The notes under the pieces: generated by a model
Seen by the model: the letters and a program-made list of their open reading frames with translations, nothing else
Told to the model about the DNA's origin: nothing
Database searches by the model: none
Shown: positions 23,729 to 32,795 of the stretch, piece after piece
Position numbering within the stretch: the stretch's first letter is position 1
How the letters are laid out: each line of letters starts with the position of its first letter
Translations under genes and position numbers: made by a program
NCBI GenBank assembly: GCA_035532935.1
Contig: DATKQE010000078.1
Location: 22,523 to 86,522 of the forward strand
Source: DATJLY01 sp035532935
GTDB lineage: Bacteria; Pseudomonadota; Alphaproteobacteria; ATCC43930; CGMCC-115725
DNA: 64,000 nt
Reading direction: 5' to 3'

Positions 23729-25165
23729 TTGGATGAAACCCGGCCCGAGGCTCGGGACGAGCCGGTCTATCGCACGACACAGGAACCGCGGCTCAAGCTG
23801 CTGATCCCGCTCGTCGTTGCCTGCGCCCTGTTGATGGACGGGCTCGACCAGACCATCATCGTCACCTCGCTGCCGCAGATCGCGCGCAGCCTGGGCGAGA
23901 GCCCGCTCCGGCTCAACCTCGCCATCACCAGCTATCTCCTGAGCCTCGCCGTGTTCATCCCGGTGAGCGGCTGGATCGCCGACCGCTTCGGCGCGCGCAC
24001 CGTGTTCTGCACGGCGGTCGGCATCTTCACCGTCAGCTCGGCGCTGTGCGGCGCCTCGGTGTCGCTGACCATGATGGTAGCGACGCGCATCCTGCAGGGG
24101 ATCGGCGGCGCGCTGATGAGCCCGGTGGGGCGGCTCGTCATGCTGAAATCGTTTCCGCGTTCGGAGCTCATCGTGGCGACGGGCTATGTCATGATCCCGG
24201 CGATGATCGGGCCGGCCTTGGGGCCGCTCGTTGGTGGCTTTCTCACCACCTATGCGTCATGGCGGTGGATTTTCTACATCAATGTGCCGATGGGCGCGCT
24301 CGGCATCGCGCTGGCGCTCCGGTATTTCGACAATTTCCGCGCCGCATCGATCGCGCGGTTCGACGTCAAGGGCTTCATCCTGTGCGGCATCGGCCTCGCG
24401 GCGTTCCAGCTCGCGCTCGAATTTGCCGGGCGCCAGCGGATTGCCGGCGGCGTCGAGGCGGCGTTCATCGCCGTCGCCGTCCTCAGTCTCGGCGCCTATG
24501 CGCTCTACGCCCGCCGCACCCATGCGCCGGTGGTCGATCTCGAGCTCTTCCGCATCAAGACGTTCCGCATCGGCAATGTCGGCGGCACGGTGGCCCGCAT
24601 CGGCTATGGCTCGACCTCGTTCCTGCTGCCGCTGCTGCTGCAGATCCCGCTCGGGTTCACCGCCTTCCGTTCCGGCCTCTACACCTCGCTTGTGGCGGTG
24701 GGGGCGCTGACGATGCGGACGGTGACGCCGCTCGTGCTGCGGCGCTTCGGGTTCCGCGCGGTGCTGCTCGCGAACGGCGCCTGGGTCGGGGTGCTGATGA
24801 TGGCGCTGGTGCTGATCTCGCCGGCGACGCCGGGCTGGGCGCTCGCGCTCTTTCTCCTCGTCCTTGGCTTCTTCCGCTCGCTGCAATACACCGCCTTGAG
24901 CAGCGTCGGCTATGCCGACCTCGTCGGCGCCAAGATCAGCCCGGGCTCGAGCCTCGCGAGCGTGATGCAGCAGCTCTCGCAGAGTTTCGGCATCGCCATC
25001 AGCGCGACGATGCTGGGGCTGTTCGCCGGCGCCGGCGGCGTCCCGACCAGGCCGCAATTCGACGCGGTGTTCCTGATGATGGTGATATTTCCGTTCGCGT
25101 CGCTGCCGTGGTTCGCGCGGCTGTCGCGCGAGGATGGCGCGCAGATGAGCGGCCACCGCGCCTAG
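23729..25165 (+). CDS. MFS transporter, DHA2-like drug:H+ antiporter
   Basis: This 478-residue inner-membrane exporter has about 14 hydrophobic segments. Motif A is clear (GWIADRFGARTVF), as are the D-containing helix LLMDGLDQTIIVTSLPQIA and motif C-like GYVMIPAMIGPALGPLVGGF. The TTG at 23729 is used because GGGAGGAG lies seven bases upstream; no in-frame ATG precedes the first helix. Its stop shares bases CTAG with the convergent flavin monooxygenase. It may export an aromatic product of the neighbouring genes, but that is inference from position only. Confidence 0.9.
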   Translation: MDETRPEARDEPVYRTTQEPRLKLLIPLVVACALLMDGLDQTIIVTSLPQIARSLGESPLRLNLAITSYLLSLAVFIPVSGWIADRFGARTVFCTAVGIFTVSSALCGASVSLTMMVATRILQGIGGALMSPVGRLVMLKSFPRSELIVATGYVMIPAMIGPALGPLVGGFLTTYASWRWIFYINVPMGALGIALALRYFDNFRAASIARFDVKGFILCGIGLAAFQLALEFAGRQRIAGGVEAAFIAVAVLSLGAYALYARRTHAPVVDLELFRIKTFRIGNVGGTVARIGYGSTSFLLPLLLQIPLGFTAFRSGLYTSLVAVGALTMRTVTPLVLRRFGFRAVLLANGAWVGVLMMALVLISPATPGWALALFLLVLGFFRSLQYTALSSVGYADLVGAKISPGSSLASVMQQLSQSFGIAISATMLGLFAGAGGVPTRPQFDAVFLMMVIFPFASLPWFARLSREDGAQMSGHRA

Positions 25166-26352
25166 AAGAAGAAATCGGTCGGCGGTCCGCCCAGCGTTAC
25201 CTGGCCGTAATTGAGCGCGGGAATGTCCCAGCCCGCGACGATATGGCCCGCGAGCGCGTTCAAGTCGCGCATCGCCCGCTGCACCGGCCCGCGTTCATAG
25301 AGACCGCCGCCGCCCTGCGCTTCGAACAGCAGGCTCGCGGCGCGCTTTGCCATCACCACGGCATAGCCCTGGTCGCGCCGGCTGCGCAGGCGATGCCCGA
25401 GCGAAAGCGTCTCGCCCGCCATGATCTTGTCGATAGTCTCGGTGAGCGAGCGGCGATAGAGCAGTTCCGAGGCGTCCGCGAGCGCCGTCGCCTCGGCGAC
25501 GCGCATCTGAATCGACGGCTTGCGCGCGAGCGGCGCGTGGTCGATGGCCGACGCGCGCGCTTTCATCTCGGCGATGAAGCACTCGCACGCTCCGCGCGCA
25601 ATGCCCGCCGTCGGCGAGGTGATGCAGAACGGAAACAGTGCCCAGGTCGGCGCGCGGTAGAGCGGACCAGGATGCACGCTCGCGCCGGGCGACGTGCCCG
25701 CGGTGAGATCGGCGTTGGCGACGACGCGGTGCGCGGGCACGAACACGTTCTCCACCGCGACCGATTTGCTGCCGGTGCCGCGCAGCCCCATCACGTGCCA
25801 GTCGTCGATGACGCGGCAATCGGCGATCGGCACCAGGGTGAACCGGATGTCGGGGATCGGCGGATCGGTGCTGAGCATGCCGGCGATGGCCGCGAGCACC
25901 ATCCACTGCGCGTGATCGATGCCGCTGCAGAACGACCATTTCCCCGACAGCCTGAAGCCGCCGTCCGCCGGCACAAGCTTGCCCGAGGGTGCGAAGCTCG
26001 AGGCGCTGAGGGTGCGGTCCTTGGCCCAGTATTCCTGCTGCGCCTCAAGCGGGAAATAAGCGACGAAGAGGTCGTGGACGCCCATCACCGTCCACACCCA
26101 GGCGGCCGACCCGTCGCCGCGGGCGAGCACGCTTGCGACCTCGAACACGGTGTCGACGCGCACTTCGGGGCCGCCGAACCGCTGGGGCTTCAGCAGGTGC
26201 CAGATGCCCGCATCCCAGAGATCGGCGATGGTTTCGGGCGGAATCTTCCGTGCGGCGCTGGTTGCCTCGCCGCGCTCCCTGAGCAGCGGCACCAGCGCGC
26301 CAGCGCGCTCGATGAGACTGTCCCGCGCGTAAGATGGCGTCGATGGCGCCAT
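25162..26352 (-). CDS. Group D flavin monooxygenase (acyl-CoA dehydrogenase fold)
   Basis: This 396-residue protein has the acyl-CoA dehydrogenase fold but resembles the HpaH/HsaA/DszC oxygenases that use reduced flavin from a partner reductase. Features are the N-terminal KIPPETIADLWDAGIWHLLKP, LSGKWSFCSGIDHAQWMVL, and WHVMGLRGTGSKSVAVENVFVP. A catalytic acyl-CoA dehydrogenase glutamate motif is not present. No flavin reductase is adjacent. In this context hydroxylation of an aromatic compound is plausible. It overlaps the MFS gene by four bases at the 3' ends. Confidence 0.85.
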   Translation of the reverse strand: MAPSTPSYARDSLIERAGALVPLLRERGEATSAARKIPPETIADLWDAGIWHLLKPQRFGGPEVRVDTVFEVASVLARGDGSAAWVWTVMGVHDLFVAYFPLEAQQEYWAKDRTLSASSFAPSGKLVPADGGFRLSGKWSFCSGIDHAQWMVLAAIAGMLSTDPPIPDIRFTLVPIADCRVIDDWHVMGLRGTGSKSVAVENVFVPAHRVVANADLTAGTSPGASVHPGPLYRAPTWALFPFCITSPTAGIARGACECFIAEMKARASAIDHAPLARKPSIQMRVAEATALADASELLYRRSLTETIDKIMAGETLSLGHRLRSRRDQGYAVVMAKRAASLLFEAQGGGGLYERGPVQRAMRDLNALAGHIVAGWDIPALNYGQVTLGGPPTDFFF

Positions 26353-26450
26353 GACGAGTCCCTCCCTGGTTGAACGTCTTCTGCGGCGCGAGTATAGCGC
26401 CGCGACGACCGTCGGGGCGACGGCAAACGGGAGGCAGGACGTGGGACGCG

Positions 26451-27350
26451 ATGGCGTTGCCCGATTTCCGCAATGCTTCGCGCATGGACGCTGAAAGCGT
26501 TGTCGCGCCGGCCGGGCTGCGCGCGCGCATCCAGCGCTATTATGGCAGCGATTGCCGCATCCTCGCGGTGCGGCGCGCGTGGCGCGAGGGCGCCTTTCTT
26601 TTCGTCATCGACGCGATGCAGCGCGGGCGTCTCGTGCGCACGCTCGGCACGATCGGCCGCGGCGGCGGCTCGGTGATGGAGCAGTCCGCCATGGATATGG
26701 GGCAGCCGGAGCGGCTCGTTTTCAGCTATGAGCGCGCGATGCTGGCGTCGTTGGCGCTCGTCGCCGAGCCCCGGCGCGCGCTGCTGCTGGGGCTCGGCGG
26801 CGGCGCCATGGCGCGCCATCTTGCCGCGTATATGCCCGCACTCGAAGTCACGCTGGTCGAGCGCGACCCAGCGGTGATCGCCTGTGCCCGCCGCTATTTC
26901 CGGCTCGAGCCCGCGGTGATCGAAGCCGATGCGATGGCGTGGGTGGCGACGGCGCGGCACGGCTTCGACGTCGTCATGGTCGATCTCTACGACGCCGCCG
27001 GCGCCATGGCGTTCCCGCCGCGGTTCTGGCACGAATGCCGGGCGGCGCTGCGGCCGGGCGGGGCGATCGCAGTGAACTGGGCCGGGACGCTCCGCGGCGG
27101 CCTGCCGCGCGAGGAGATCGAGCGCGCCATGGCACAGCTTCCCGGCTCGTTCCTCGTGGTCGAGCGCGGCCGGCGGCCCAATCTCGTCCAGCTCGTCTCG
27201 ACCGTGGCGCAGTTCCAACTGCCGCTGCTCGCCGCGGCGCTGAGGGAATTTGCCGCGCGCCACGACCTGCCGCGCGAGGACCGCGACGTGCTGCGGCGCT
27301 GCGAGGTGACGGCGCGCTACCCTGCCGGCGGCGGAGACGGTAAGCTTTGA
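26451..27350 (+). CDS. Spermidine-synthase-like methyltransferase-fold protein
   Basis: This 299-residue Rossmann-fold protein belongs to the spermidine synthase-like group. The nucleoside-binding loop is ALLLGLGGGAMARHL, followed by VTLVERDPAVIACARRYF and the acidic FDVVMVDLYDAAGAM. True polyamine synthases have a D-x-S-D-P motif; here it is VDLYDA, so aminopropyl transfer is doubtful. No membrane domain is fused. The ATG at 26451 is chosen because the preceding in-frame sequence is not conserved in style. It precedes the ThDP pair by 22 bases and may be cotranscribed. Confidence 0.78.
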   Translation: MALPDFRNASRMDAESVVAPAGLRARIQRYYGSDCRILAVRRAWREGAFLFVIDAMQRGRLVRTLGTIGRGGGSVMEQSAMDMGQPERLVFSYERAMLASLALVAEPRRALLLGLGGGAMARHLAAYMPALEVTLVERDPAVIACARRYFRLEPAVIEADAMAWVATARHGFDVVMVDLYDAAGAMAFPPRFWHECRAALRPGGAIAVNWAGTLRGGLPREEIERAMAQLPGSFLVVERGRRPNLVQLVSTVAQFQLPLLAAALREFAARHDLPREDRDVLRRCEVTARYPAGGGDGKL

Positions 27351-27372
27351 GGTTCCTTTGGGGAGGACGACG

Positions 27373-27891
27373 GTGGCACGCGAGTGGCACGAGATCATGC
27401 AGGCGGCGTTCAAGGCGAACGAGGTCACGCTCGTCACCTATGTTCCCGACAAGGTGCTGACGCCGCTCATCGCCGGGATCGAGCGCGATCGCGACTTCAC
27501 CATCTTCGCGACGGCGCGCGAGGAGGAGGCGGTGGGCATCGTCTGCGGCGCGTGGATGGGCGGCAGGCGCGGCGTCGTACTGATGCAGACGAGCGGCTTC
27601 GGCACGCTCGCCAACGCGCTCGCCTCGCTCGTAGTGCCGTTCCAGATCCCGGTCCTGATGGTGATTTCCGAGCGCGGCACGCTCGGCGAGTTCAATCTCG
27701 GCCAGGCGATGGTGTGCCGCACCATGCGGCCGGTCCTCGACGCGCTCGGCATCGAGCATCATACGATCACGCGGCTCGACGAGTTGGGCTTCATCGTCGA
27801 TCGCTCGATCAAGCAGGCGGTGGCGACGCAGCAGCCGGCCGCCTTCATCCTGTCGCCGCTCCTGACCGGCGGCAAGGTCTTCACCGCATGA
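27373..27891 (+). CDS. ThDP-dependent decarboxylase, PYR-domain subunit (ComD-like)
   Basis: This 172-residue protein is the pyrimidine-binding half of a split thiamine-diphosphate enzyme. The conserved activating glutamate lies in ATAREEEAVGIVCGAWMGG (E51/E52) and the domain continues QTSGFGTLANALASL. Its length and organisation resemble sulfopyruvate decarboxylase alpha (ComD) and phosphonopyruvate decarboxylase N-terminal domains. The GTG start follows GGGGAGGAC. Its stop overlaps the next start by four bases (ATGA), so the two subunits are translationally coupled. A 2-oxo acid substrate is expected; which one is open. Confidence 0.87.
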   Translation: MAREWHEIMQAAFKANEVTLVTYVPDKVLTPLIAGIERDRDFTIFATAREEEAVGIVCGAWMGGRRGVVLMQTSGFGTLANALASLVVPFQIPVLMVISERGTLGEFNLGQAMVCRTMRPVLDALGIEHHTITRLDELGFIVDRSIKQAVATQQPAAFILSPLLTGGKVFTA

Positions 27892-28493
27892 GTCCCGCCA
27901 TGAACGACGCGCCCAACACCAAGGTGATGAACCGCTTCGAGCTGACCCGGCGGCTGGTCGCGCAGCTCCAGGCGGACGAGGCGGTGATCGCCGGTATCGG
28001 CAACACCAATTTCGACCTCTGGGCGGCGGGCCGGCGGCCGCAGAATTTCTACATGCTGGGCAGCATGGGGCTCGCCGTGCCGATCGCGCTGGGGGTGGCG
28101 CTGGCGCAGCCGAAGCGGCGGGTGATCGCGCTCGAGGGCGACGGTTCGATGCTGATGCAATTGGGCGCGCTCGCCACCGTGGCGACGCTCGCGCCCAAGA
28201 ATCTCGTCATCGTCGTGATGGACAACGCCTCCTACCAGATCACCGGCGCGCAGCCGACCGCGACCGCATTCAAGACCGATCTCGCGGCGATGGCGCGCGG
28301 GGCCGGGATGCAGCACTGTAGCTGGGCCGCTGACGAGGCGGATTTTGAGGTGCTCGTCGCGCGCGCGCTCGGCGGGGACGGGCCATGGCTCATCGCCGCC
28401 CGGATCGACCGTGAGCCCGGCGTCGGTACGACCGACCGCGATCCCGCGCAGATCCGCGACCGCTTCATGCGCGGTCTCGGCGTCAAGGGCTGA
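27888..28493 (+). CDS. ThDP-dependent decarboxylase, PP-domain subunit (ComE-like)
   Basis: This is the pyrophosphate/Mg-binding half (201 residues) of the split ThDP enzyme. The thiamine motif runs from GDGSMLMQLG at about 84 to the DNASYQ at 112. GNTNFDLWAAGRRPQNFYMLGSMGLAVPIALG is the usual preceding segment. It forms a heteromeric enzyme with the subunit encoded just upstream. The 3' end overlaps the convergent amidase gene by 11 bases. With DpgC and PaaK nearby, decarboxylation of an arylglyoxylate is one possible role; sulfopyruvate or other 2-oxo acids are alternatives. Confidence 0.87.
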   Translation: MSPAMNDAPNTKVMNRFELTRRLVAQLQADEAVIAGIGNTNFDLWAAGRRPQNFYMLGSMGLAVPIALGVALAQPKRRVIALEGDGSMLMQLGALATVATLAPKNLVIVVMDNASYQITGAQPTATAFKTDLAAMARGAGMQHCSWAADEADFEVLVARALGGDGPWLIAARIDREPGVGTTDRDPAQIRDRFMRGLGVKG

Positions 28494-29919
28494 TAAGCCG
28501 GGCGAGATCGGGGACGGGGCGGGCGGTGCGCTTGTCGCGCGCGAGCCGCGCCTCGAGCGCGCAGGCCACGTCGAGCACGAACTTGTCGCGCCGCGCCGGC
28601 CCGCAAATCTGCAGCGCGAAGGGTGTGCCGGTGGGCTCGATCCCGCACGGGATCGAGATGCAGGGATGCCCGGTGAGCGACAGGTAATAGGTCGGTGCGA
28701 GCCAGGCGTAATAGGTCGCGAGGTCGCTTCCGTCGATCTGGCGCACATGACCCTGCTCGAGCGGGAAGGGTGCTGTGCCGACGGTCGGGCTGATCAGCAG
28801 GTCGAATTCCGCGAAGAACCGTTCGAGCCCGCGATAGAGGCGGGTGGCGGCCGCATGCGCCGCGGCGACATCGGCGGCGCTCATGGCGAGGCCTTCTTCG
28901 TAATTGGCGCGGACATAGGGGCCGAGCCGGTCGCGGTGGCGCGCGTAGCGGTCGCGATGGGCGGCGAGAAAATTCTGGGCGCGGAGGACGGCGAAGGCCT
29001 CGTCCGCTCCCGTCATGTCCGGATCGCGCCATTCGCACGCGCGGAACTCGCCGGCGATGAGCGCGATGCGCTCCCTGAGCGTCGCGCGAATCTGGCGGTC
29101 GACCGGCGCGCCGCCCAGGTCCTCAGACACGGCGACCCTGAGGCGCGAGAGATCGATCGGCGCCGGCGTGGCGAAATCGATGCCATCGCAAGACATCGCG
29201 AGCGGATCGCCGCCGCCGCCCGATATTTGCGCCTGCAACAAGAGCGCCGCGTCCGCGACCGTGCGGCCCATCGGCCCGTTCACCGTAAGCGGCGTCCAGC
29301 CGAGCGTGCGCCGCTCGCTCGCGACGAGGCCGGGCGAGGGTCGGAAGCCGACGACGCCGCAGAACGCCGCCGGAATGCGCAGCGAGCCGCCGGTGTCGGA
29401 GCCGGTCGCGAGCGGCACCATGCCGGTGGCGAGCGCCACCGCCGAGCCGCCCGACGAGCCGCCGCAGCTCCGGTATGGATCGAACGGGTTGCGGGTCGGG
29501 CCATAGACCGGGTTGTCGGTATTGGCGCCGGCGCCGAACTCGGGCGTGTTGGTCTTGCCGAGGACGATGGCGCCGGCGCGGCGCAGCGACGCGACCATGC
29601 GCTCGTCGGCTTGGGGCACGTAATCCGCATAAAGCGGCGAGCCGAACGTGGTCCGGAGCCCTTCGGTTTCGTGCAAATCCTTGATGGCGACCGGCAGTCC
29701 ATGCAGCAATCCCAGCGCCGCGCCGTCGCGCGCCGCTTTCTCGGCTTGCCGCGCCTCCGCCCGCGCGCGCTTGATCGCCATCAAGGGGATGGCGTTGAGC
29801 CTGGGGTTCACCGCATCGATCCGCGCGAGGCATTCCTCGAGCAGCGCCACCGGCGAGACCGCTTTTTCGCCGATGAGACGGCGCAGCTCGACCGCGCCTT
29901 TATCGCAGAGATGGTCCAT
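28483..29919 (-). CDS. Amidase signature family hydrolase
   Basis: This 478-residue amidase has the full Ser-cisSer-Lys triad: K80 in PVAIKDLHET, S155 in SCGGSSGGSAVAL and the nucleophile S179 in GSDTGGSLRIPAA. The N-terminal start MDHLCDKGAVELRRLIGEK is typical of the GatA/AtzE-like family. GatB/GatC are not adjacent, so a tRNA amidotransferase role is unlikely. It is a soluble enzyme that hydrolyses small amides, with the substrate unknown. It is divergent from the M20 hydrolase gene. Confidence 0.92.
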   Translation of the reverse strand: MDHLCDKGAVELRRLIGEKAVSPVALLEECLARIDAVNPRLNAIPLMAIKRARAEARQAEKAARDGAALGLLHGLPVAIKDLHETEGLRTTFGSPLYADYVPQADERMVASLRRAGAIVLGKTNTPEFGAGANTDNPVYGPTRNPFDPYRSCGGSSGGSAVALATGMVPLATGSDTGGSLRIPAAFCGVVGFRPSPGLVASERRTLGWTPLTVNGPMGRTVADAALLLQAQISGGGGDPLAMSCDGIDFATPAPIDLSRLRVAVSEDLGGAPVDRQIRATLRERIALIAGEFRACEWRDPDMTGADEAFAVLRAQNFLAAHRDRYARHRDRLGPYVRANYEEGLAMSAADVAAAHAAATRLYRGLERFFAEFDLLISPTVGTAPFPLEQGHVRQIDGSDLATYYAWLAPTYYLSLTGHPCISIPCGIEPTGTPFALQICGPARRDKFVLDVACALEARLARDKRTARPVPDLARLISP

Positions 29920-30038
29920 CGCGTCCGCCGCCGCCGCCCGAATGGCGCGTTCTAGCCGGCCGCGTCGCGCCTAGCCATTGCCGCCGCGGGCGATCTCGAC
30001 GACACTGGCCGCGTCTCGCAACGGGCGGAGGCCGGACC

Positions 30039-31214
30039 ATGCAGCTCATCCCGCGCATCATGGAGTTCCACGACGACCTCGCCACCTGGCGGCGCGACAT
30101 CCACGCCCATCCCGAACTGGGGTTCGAGGAGCGGCGGACCGCTGCGCTGGTGGCGGAAAAGCTCGCCGCTTTCGGCTGCGAGGTTCATCGCGGCATCGGC
30201 CGCACTGGCGTCGTCGGGCGGCTCCGCGCCGGCGGCGGCGCGCGCAGCATCGGCCTCAGGGCCGATATGGACGCGCTGCCGATCCAGGAGGCGAACGACA
30301 TTCCCTATCGCTCGCGGAACGACGGGCGCATGCATGCCTGCGGCCATGACGGCCACACCACGATGCTGCTCGGCGCGGCGCGCTATCTCGCCGAGACGCG
30401 CCAGTTCGATGGCACCGTCCACTTCATCTTTCAGCCGGCCGAGGAAGGGCTGGGCGGCGGGCTCGCCATGGTCGAGGACGGCTTGTTCGAGCGCTTTCCG
30501 TGCGATGCCATTTTCGGCATGCACAATCGCCCGGGCCTCGCCGTCGGCCGGTTCGGCATTCGCGCCGGCGCAATGATGGCAGGCGGCGCCTATTTCGACA
30601 TCGCCATCACCGGCCGCGGCGCGCACGGCGCGCGGCCCGAGTCCGGCATCGATCCGGTGGTGGTGGCGAGCCACATCGCGACTGCGTTGCAGACCGTGGT
30701 GTCGCGCAGCGTCAAGCCAATCGACACCGCCGTCTTGAGCGTGACGCAGATCCACGCCGGCGACGCCTATAACGTCATCCCCGAAACGGCGGTCATGCGC
30801 GGCACCGTGCGCGCCTTCTCGACCGAGACCATGGACCTCATCCGCGAGCGGATGGAGCGCATCGCCCACGGCGTCGCCGCGGGATTCGGCGCGACCGCCG
30901 CGCTCGATTTCCGCGTCGTGTTCCGGCCGCTCGTCAACGACGAAGCCGCCTCCTCGTTCATCTGCGACACCGCTGCCGAGATCGTCGGCGCCGCGAACGT
31001 CAACCGCAACGGCACGCTGGTAATGGCTTCGGAGGATTTCTCGTTCATGCTCGAACGCTGTCCCGGGGCCTATATCCAGATCGGCAATGGCGACCGGCCG
31101 GGCGGGTGCGAGGTGCACAATCCCGGCTACGACTTCAACGACGAGATCCTGGCGCTGGGCGCGACGCTCTTCGCCCGCCTGGTCGAACGCCGGCTCGCGC
31201 CGGACGCGGGCTGA
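30039..31214 (+). CDS. M20-family amidohydrolase (hippurate hydrolase-like)
   Basis: This 391-residue metal-dependent amidohydrolase cleaves N-acyl amino acids or related amides. Metal-binding motifs are RADMDALPIQE, HACGHDGHTTMLLGAA and FIFQPAEEG, with ASEDFSFML near the end. The lid domain carries GRGAHGARPESGIDPV. It belongs to the AbgA/HipO/IAA-amino acid hydrolase group; indole-acetyl or benzoyl amino acids are typical substrates. GGCGGAGG precedes the ATG at a somewhat long distance. Confidence 0.93.
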   Translation: MQLIPRIMEFHDDLATWRRDIHAHPELGFEERRTAALVAEKLAAFGCEVHRGIGRTGVVGRLRAGGGARSIGLRADMDALPIQEANDIPYRSRNDGRMHACGHDGHTTMLLGAARYLAETRQFDGTVHFIFQPAEEGLGGGLAMVEDGLFERFPCDAIFGMHNRPGLAVGRFGIRAGAMMAGGAYFDIAITGRGAHGARPESGIDPVVVASHIATALQTVVSRSVKPIDTAVLSVTQIHAGDAYNVIPETAVMRGTVRAFSTETMDLIRERMERIAHGVAAGFGATAALDFRVVFRPLVNDEAASSFICDTAAEIVGAANVNRNGTLVMASEDFSFMLERCPGAYIQIGNGDRPGGCEVHNPGYDFNDEILALGATLFARLVERRLAPDAG

Positions 31215-31223
31215 GCCCGGCGC

Positions 31224-32006
31224 TTACGTCGCCGCGACGATGGGATTGGCGAGCGTGCCGATGCCGGTGATCTCGATCTCGCAGCGGTCGCCGGGCTTCA
31301 TGTTCTCGGGCACGCCGTCGGTTCCCATCCAGATCACGTCGCCGGGATGGATGGTGACGTATTTGGTCATGGCGGCGATGTAGTCGGCGACGTCGAAGAT
31401 CATGTCGCCGGTGTCGAAATCCTCGACCACCTTGCCGTTCAGGCGCACGATCGTACGCATCTTCTTGTAGTCGAGCCCGGTGACGATCCACGGCCCCATC
31501 GGCTTGAACGTGTCGGTGTCCTTGGCGCGCCACAGCGTGCGGTCGCCGCGCTGCCAGCCGCGCTCGCTCACGTCATTGCCGATGGTCCAGCCGAAGACAT
31601 AGTCGAGCGCGCGCTCGCGCGGGACGTTGCGCGCGGTCTTGCCGATGACGGCGACGAGTTCGCCCTCGTACTGGAACTCTTCGCCCGCGTCCTTCGGCTT
31701 GACGATCGCCTCGCCCGGGCCGATGAGGGCGTTGGCGGAGCGATAGCCGATATCGGGCTTTTCCGGGAATTTCGGCTCGACCACGCGCTTCTTCGCCATG
31801 GCGATGACGTGGCCGCGGTAATTGACGCCGGCGCAATAGAACGTGCCGGGGATGACCGGCGGCAGCAGCTTGACCGCAGCGAGCTTGTGGGTGGTGCGGG
31901 TCGCCTCGTGCGTGCCCCAGGGGATGCCGGCGACCTCGGTGACGGTATCGCCCTCGACGAGGCCGAAGGCGATTTTTCCGCCGGCTTGAAAGCGGCACCA
32001 GATCAT
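31224..32006 (-). CDS. Fumarylacetoacetate hydrolase (FAH) family protein
   Basis: This 260-residue FAH-fold enzyme binds a divalent metal through E-x-E in QYEGELVAVIGK and a later aspartate in IGNDVSERGWQ. Such proteins include 2-oxo-hept-3-ene-dioate hydratases, oxaloacetate decarboxylases and acylpyruvases. It is the last gene of the purF-side transcription unit, 36 bases after the SDR gene. It is convergent with the M20 hydrolase. Specific activity cannot be assigned. Confidence 0.92.
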   Translation of the reverse strand: MIWCRFQAGGKIAFGLVEGDTVTEVAGIPWGTHEATRTTHKLAAVKLLPPVIPGTFYCAGVNYRGHVIAMAKKRVVEPKFPEKPDIGYRSANALIGPGEAIVKPKDAGEEFQYEGELVAVIGKTARNVPRERALDYVFGWTIGNDVSERGWQRGDRTLWRAKDTDTFKPMGPWIVTGLDYKKMRTIVRLNGKVVEDFDTGDMIFDVADYIAAMTKYVTIHPGDVIWMGTDGVPENMKPGDRCEIEITGIGTLANPIVAAT

Positions 32007-32042
32007 GCGGGACCTCCCCTCGTTGCGCTGAGCCGCGAAATC

Positions 32043-32792
32043 CTAGGCGCCAGCGGGCCACGCGGCAACCGCATCGCCGGGCGGCGGAATCACGACGCGG
32101 GTGCCGTTGGCGTCGCACGCCGCGGCGGCAAGCGCAACGAACGGCTCGGTCGCGTCCTCGGGCCGGCGCAGCCGGGAGCGGTCCTCGCGCGGAAAGCCTG
32201 CGGCGCGCAAGCGCGTGCGCAGCTTCCCGGGATCGACCAGGTTCGCCCGCATGTTCGTAATCGCGATCTCGCCGGCATAGACATGCACCATCGCCTCGAG
32301 CGCCGCCTTGCTCGCGGCATAGGCGCCCCAATAGGGCAGCTGCTCATGCGCGGCGGCGCAGGTCACGAAGATCGCGCGCCCCGCGGGCGACAGCCGCAGC
32401 AGCGGATCGAGCGCGCGCAGCAGGCGCCAATTGGCGGTGAAGTTGACGTCGATGACCTCCTGCCAACCCTTGGGATCGAAATGACCGAGCGGCGACAGCA
32501 GGCCGGGCACCCCAGCCGCGGCCACCAGGATGTCGAGCCGGCCGAAGCGCTGGTGGAGCGCCGCGCCCAACTGGTCGATCTTGTCGAAGTCGCGCAGGTC
32601 CAGCGGGATGAGCGTCGCCGCCCCGCCCGCGGCGCGGACGGCGTCGTCGGTTTCCTCGATCCCGCCCTGGGTGCGCGCCAACAGCACGACATGTGCGCCC
32701 GCGGCGGCGAGCCGCACCGCCACGGCCGCGCCGAGGCCGCGCGAGGCGCCGGTGACGAGCGCAATCCGGCCGTCGAGGCGGATTTCCGCCAC
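32043..32792 (-). CDS. SDR-family oxidoreductase
   Basis: This is a classical short-chain dehydrogenase of 249 residues. Cofactor motif TGASRGLG and catalytic YAASK are present; the serine position is in FVTCAAAHE, where the usual S is replaced by C/A, which is slightly odd. It starts three bases after the purF stop. An SDR gene directly after purF is common in alphaproteobacteria, so the linkage is old, but its function is not known. Confidence 0.9.
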   Translation of the reverse strand: MAEIRLDGRIALVTGASRGLGAAVAVRLAAAGAHVVLLARTQGGIEETDDAVRAAGGAATLIPLDLRDFDKIDQLGAALHQRFGRLDILVAAAGVPGLLSPLGHFDPKGWQEVIDVNFTANWRLLRALDPLLRLSPAGRAIFVTCAAAHEQLPYWGAYAASKAALEAMVHVYAGEIAITNMRANLVDPGKLRTRLRAAGFPREDRSRLRRPEDATEPFVALAAAACDANGTRVVIPPPGDAVAAWPAGA

Positions 32793-32795
32793 AGC

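Noticed and set aside
28483..29919. Amidase as GatA of the tRNA amidotransferase
   Set aside because: No gatB or gatC is adjacent and the genomic context is catabolic, so only the family name is justified.
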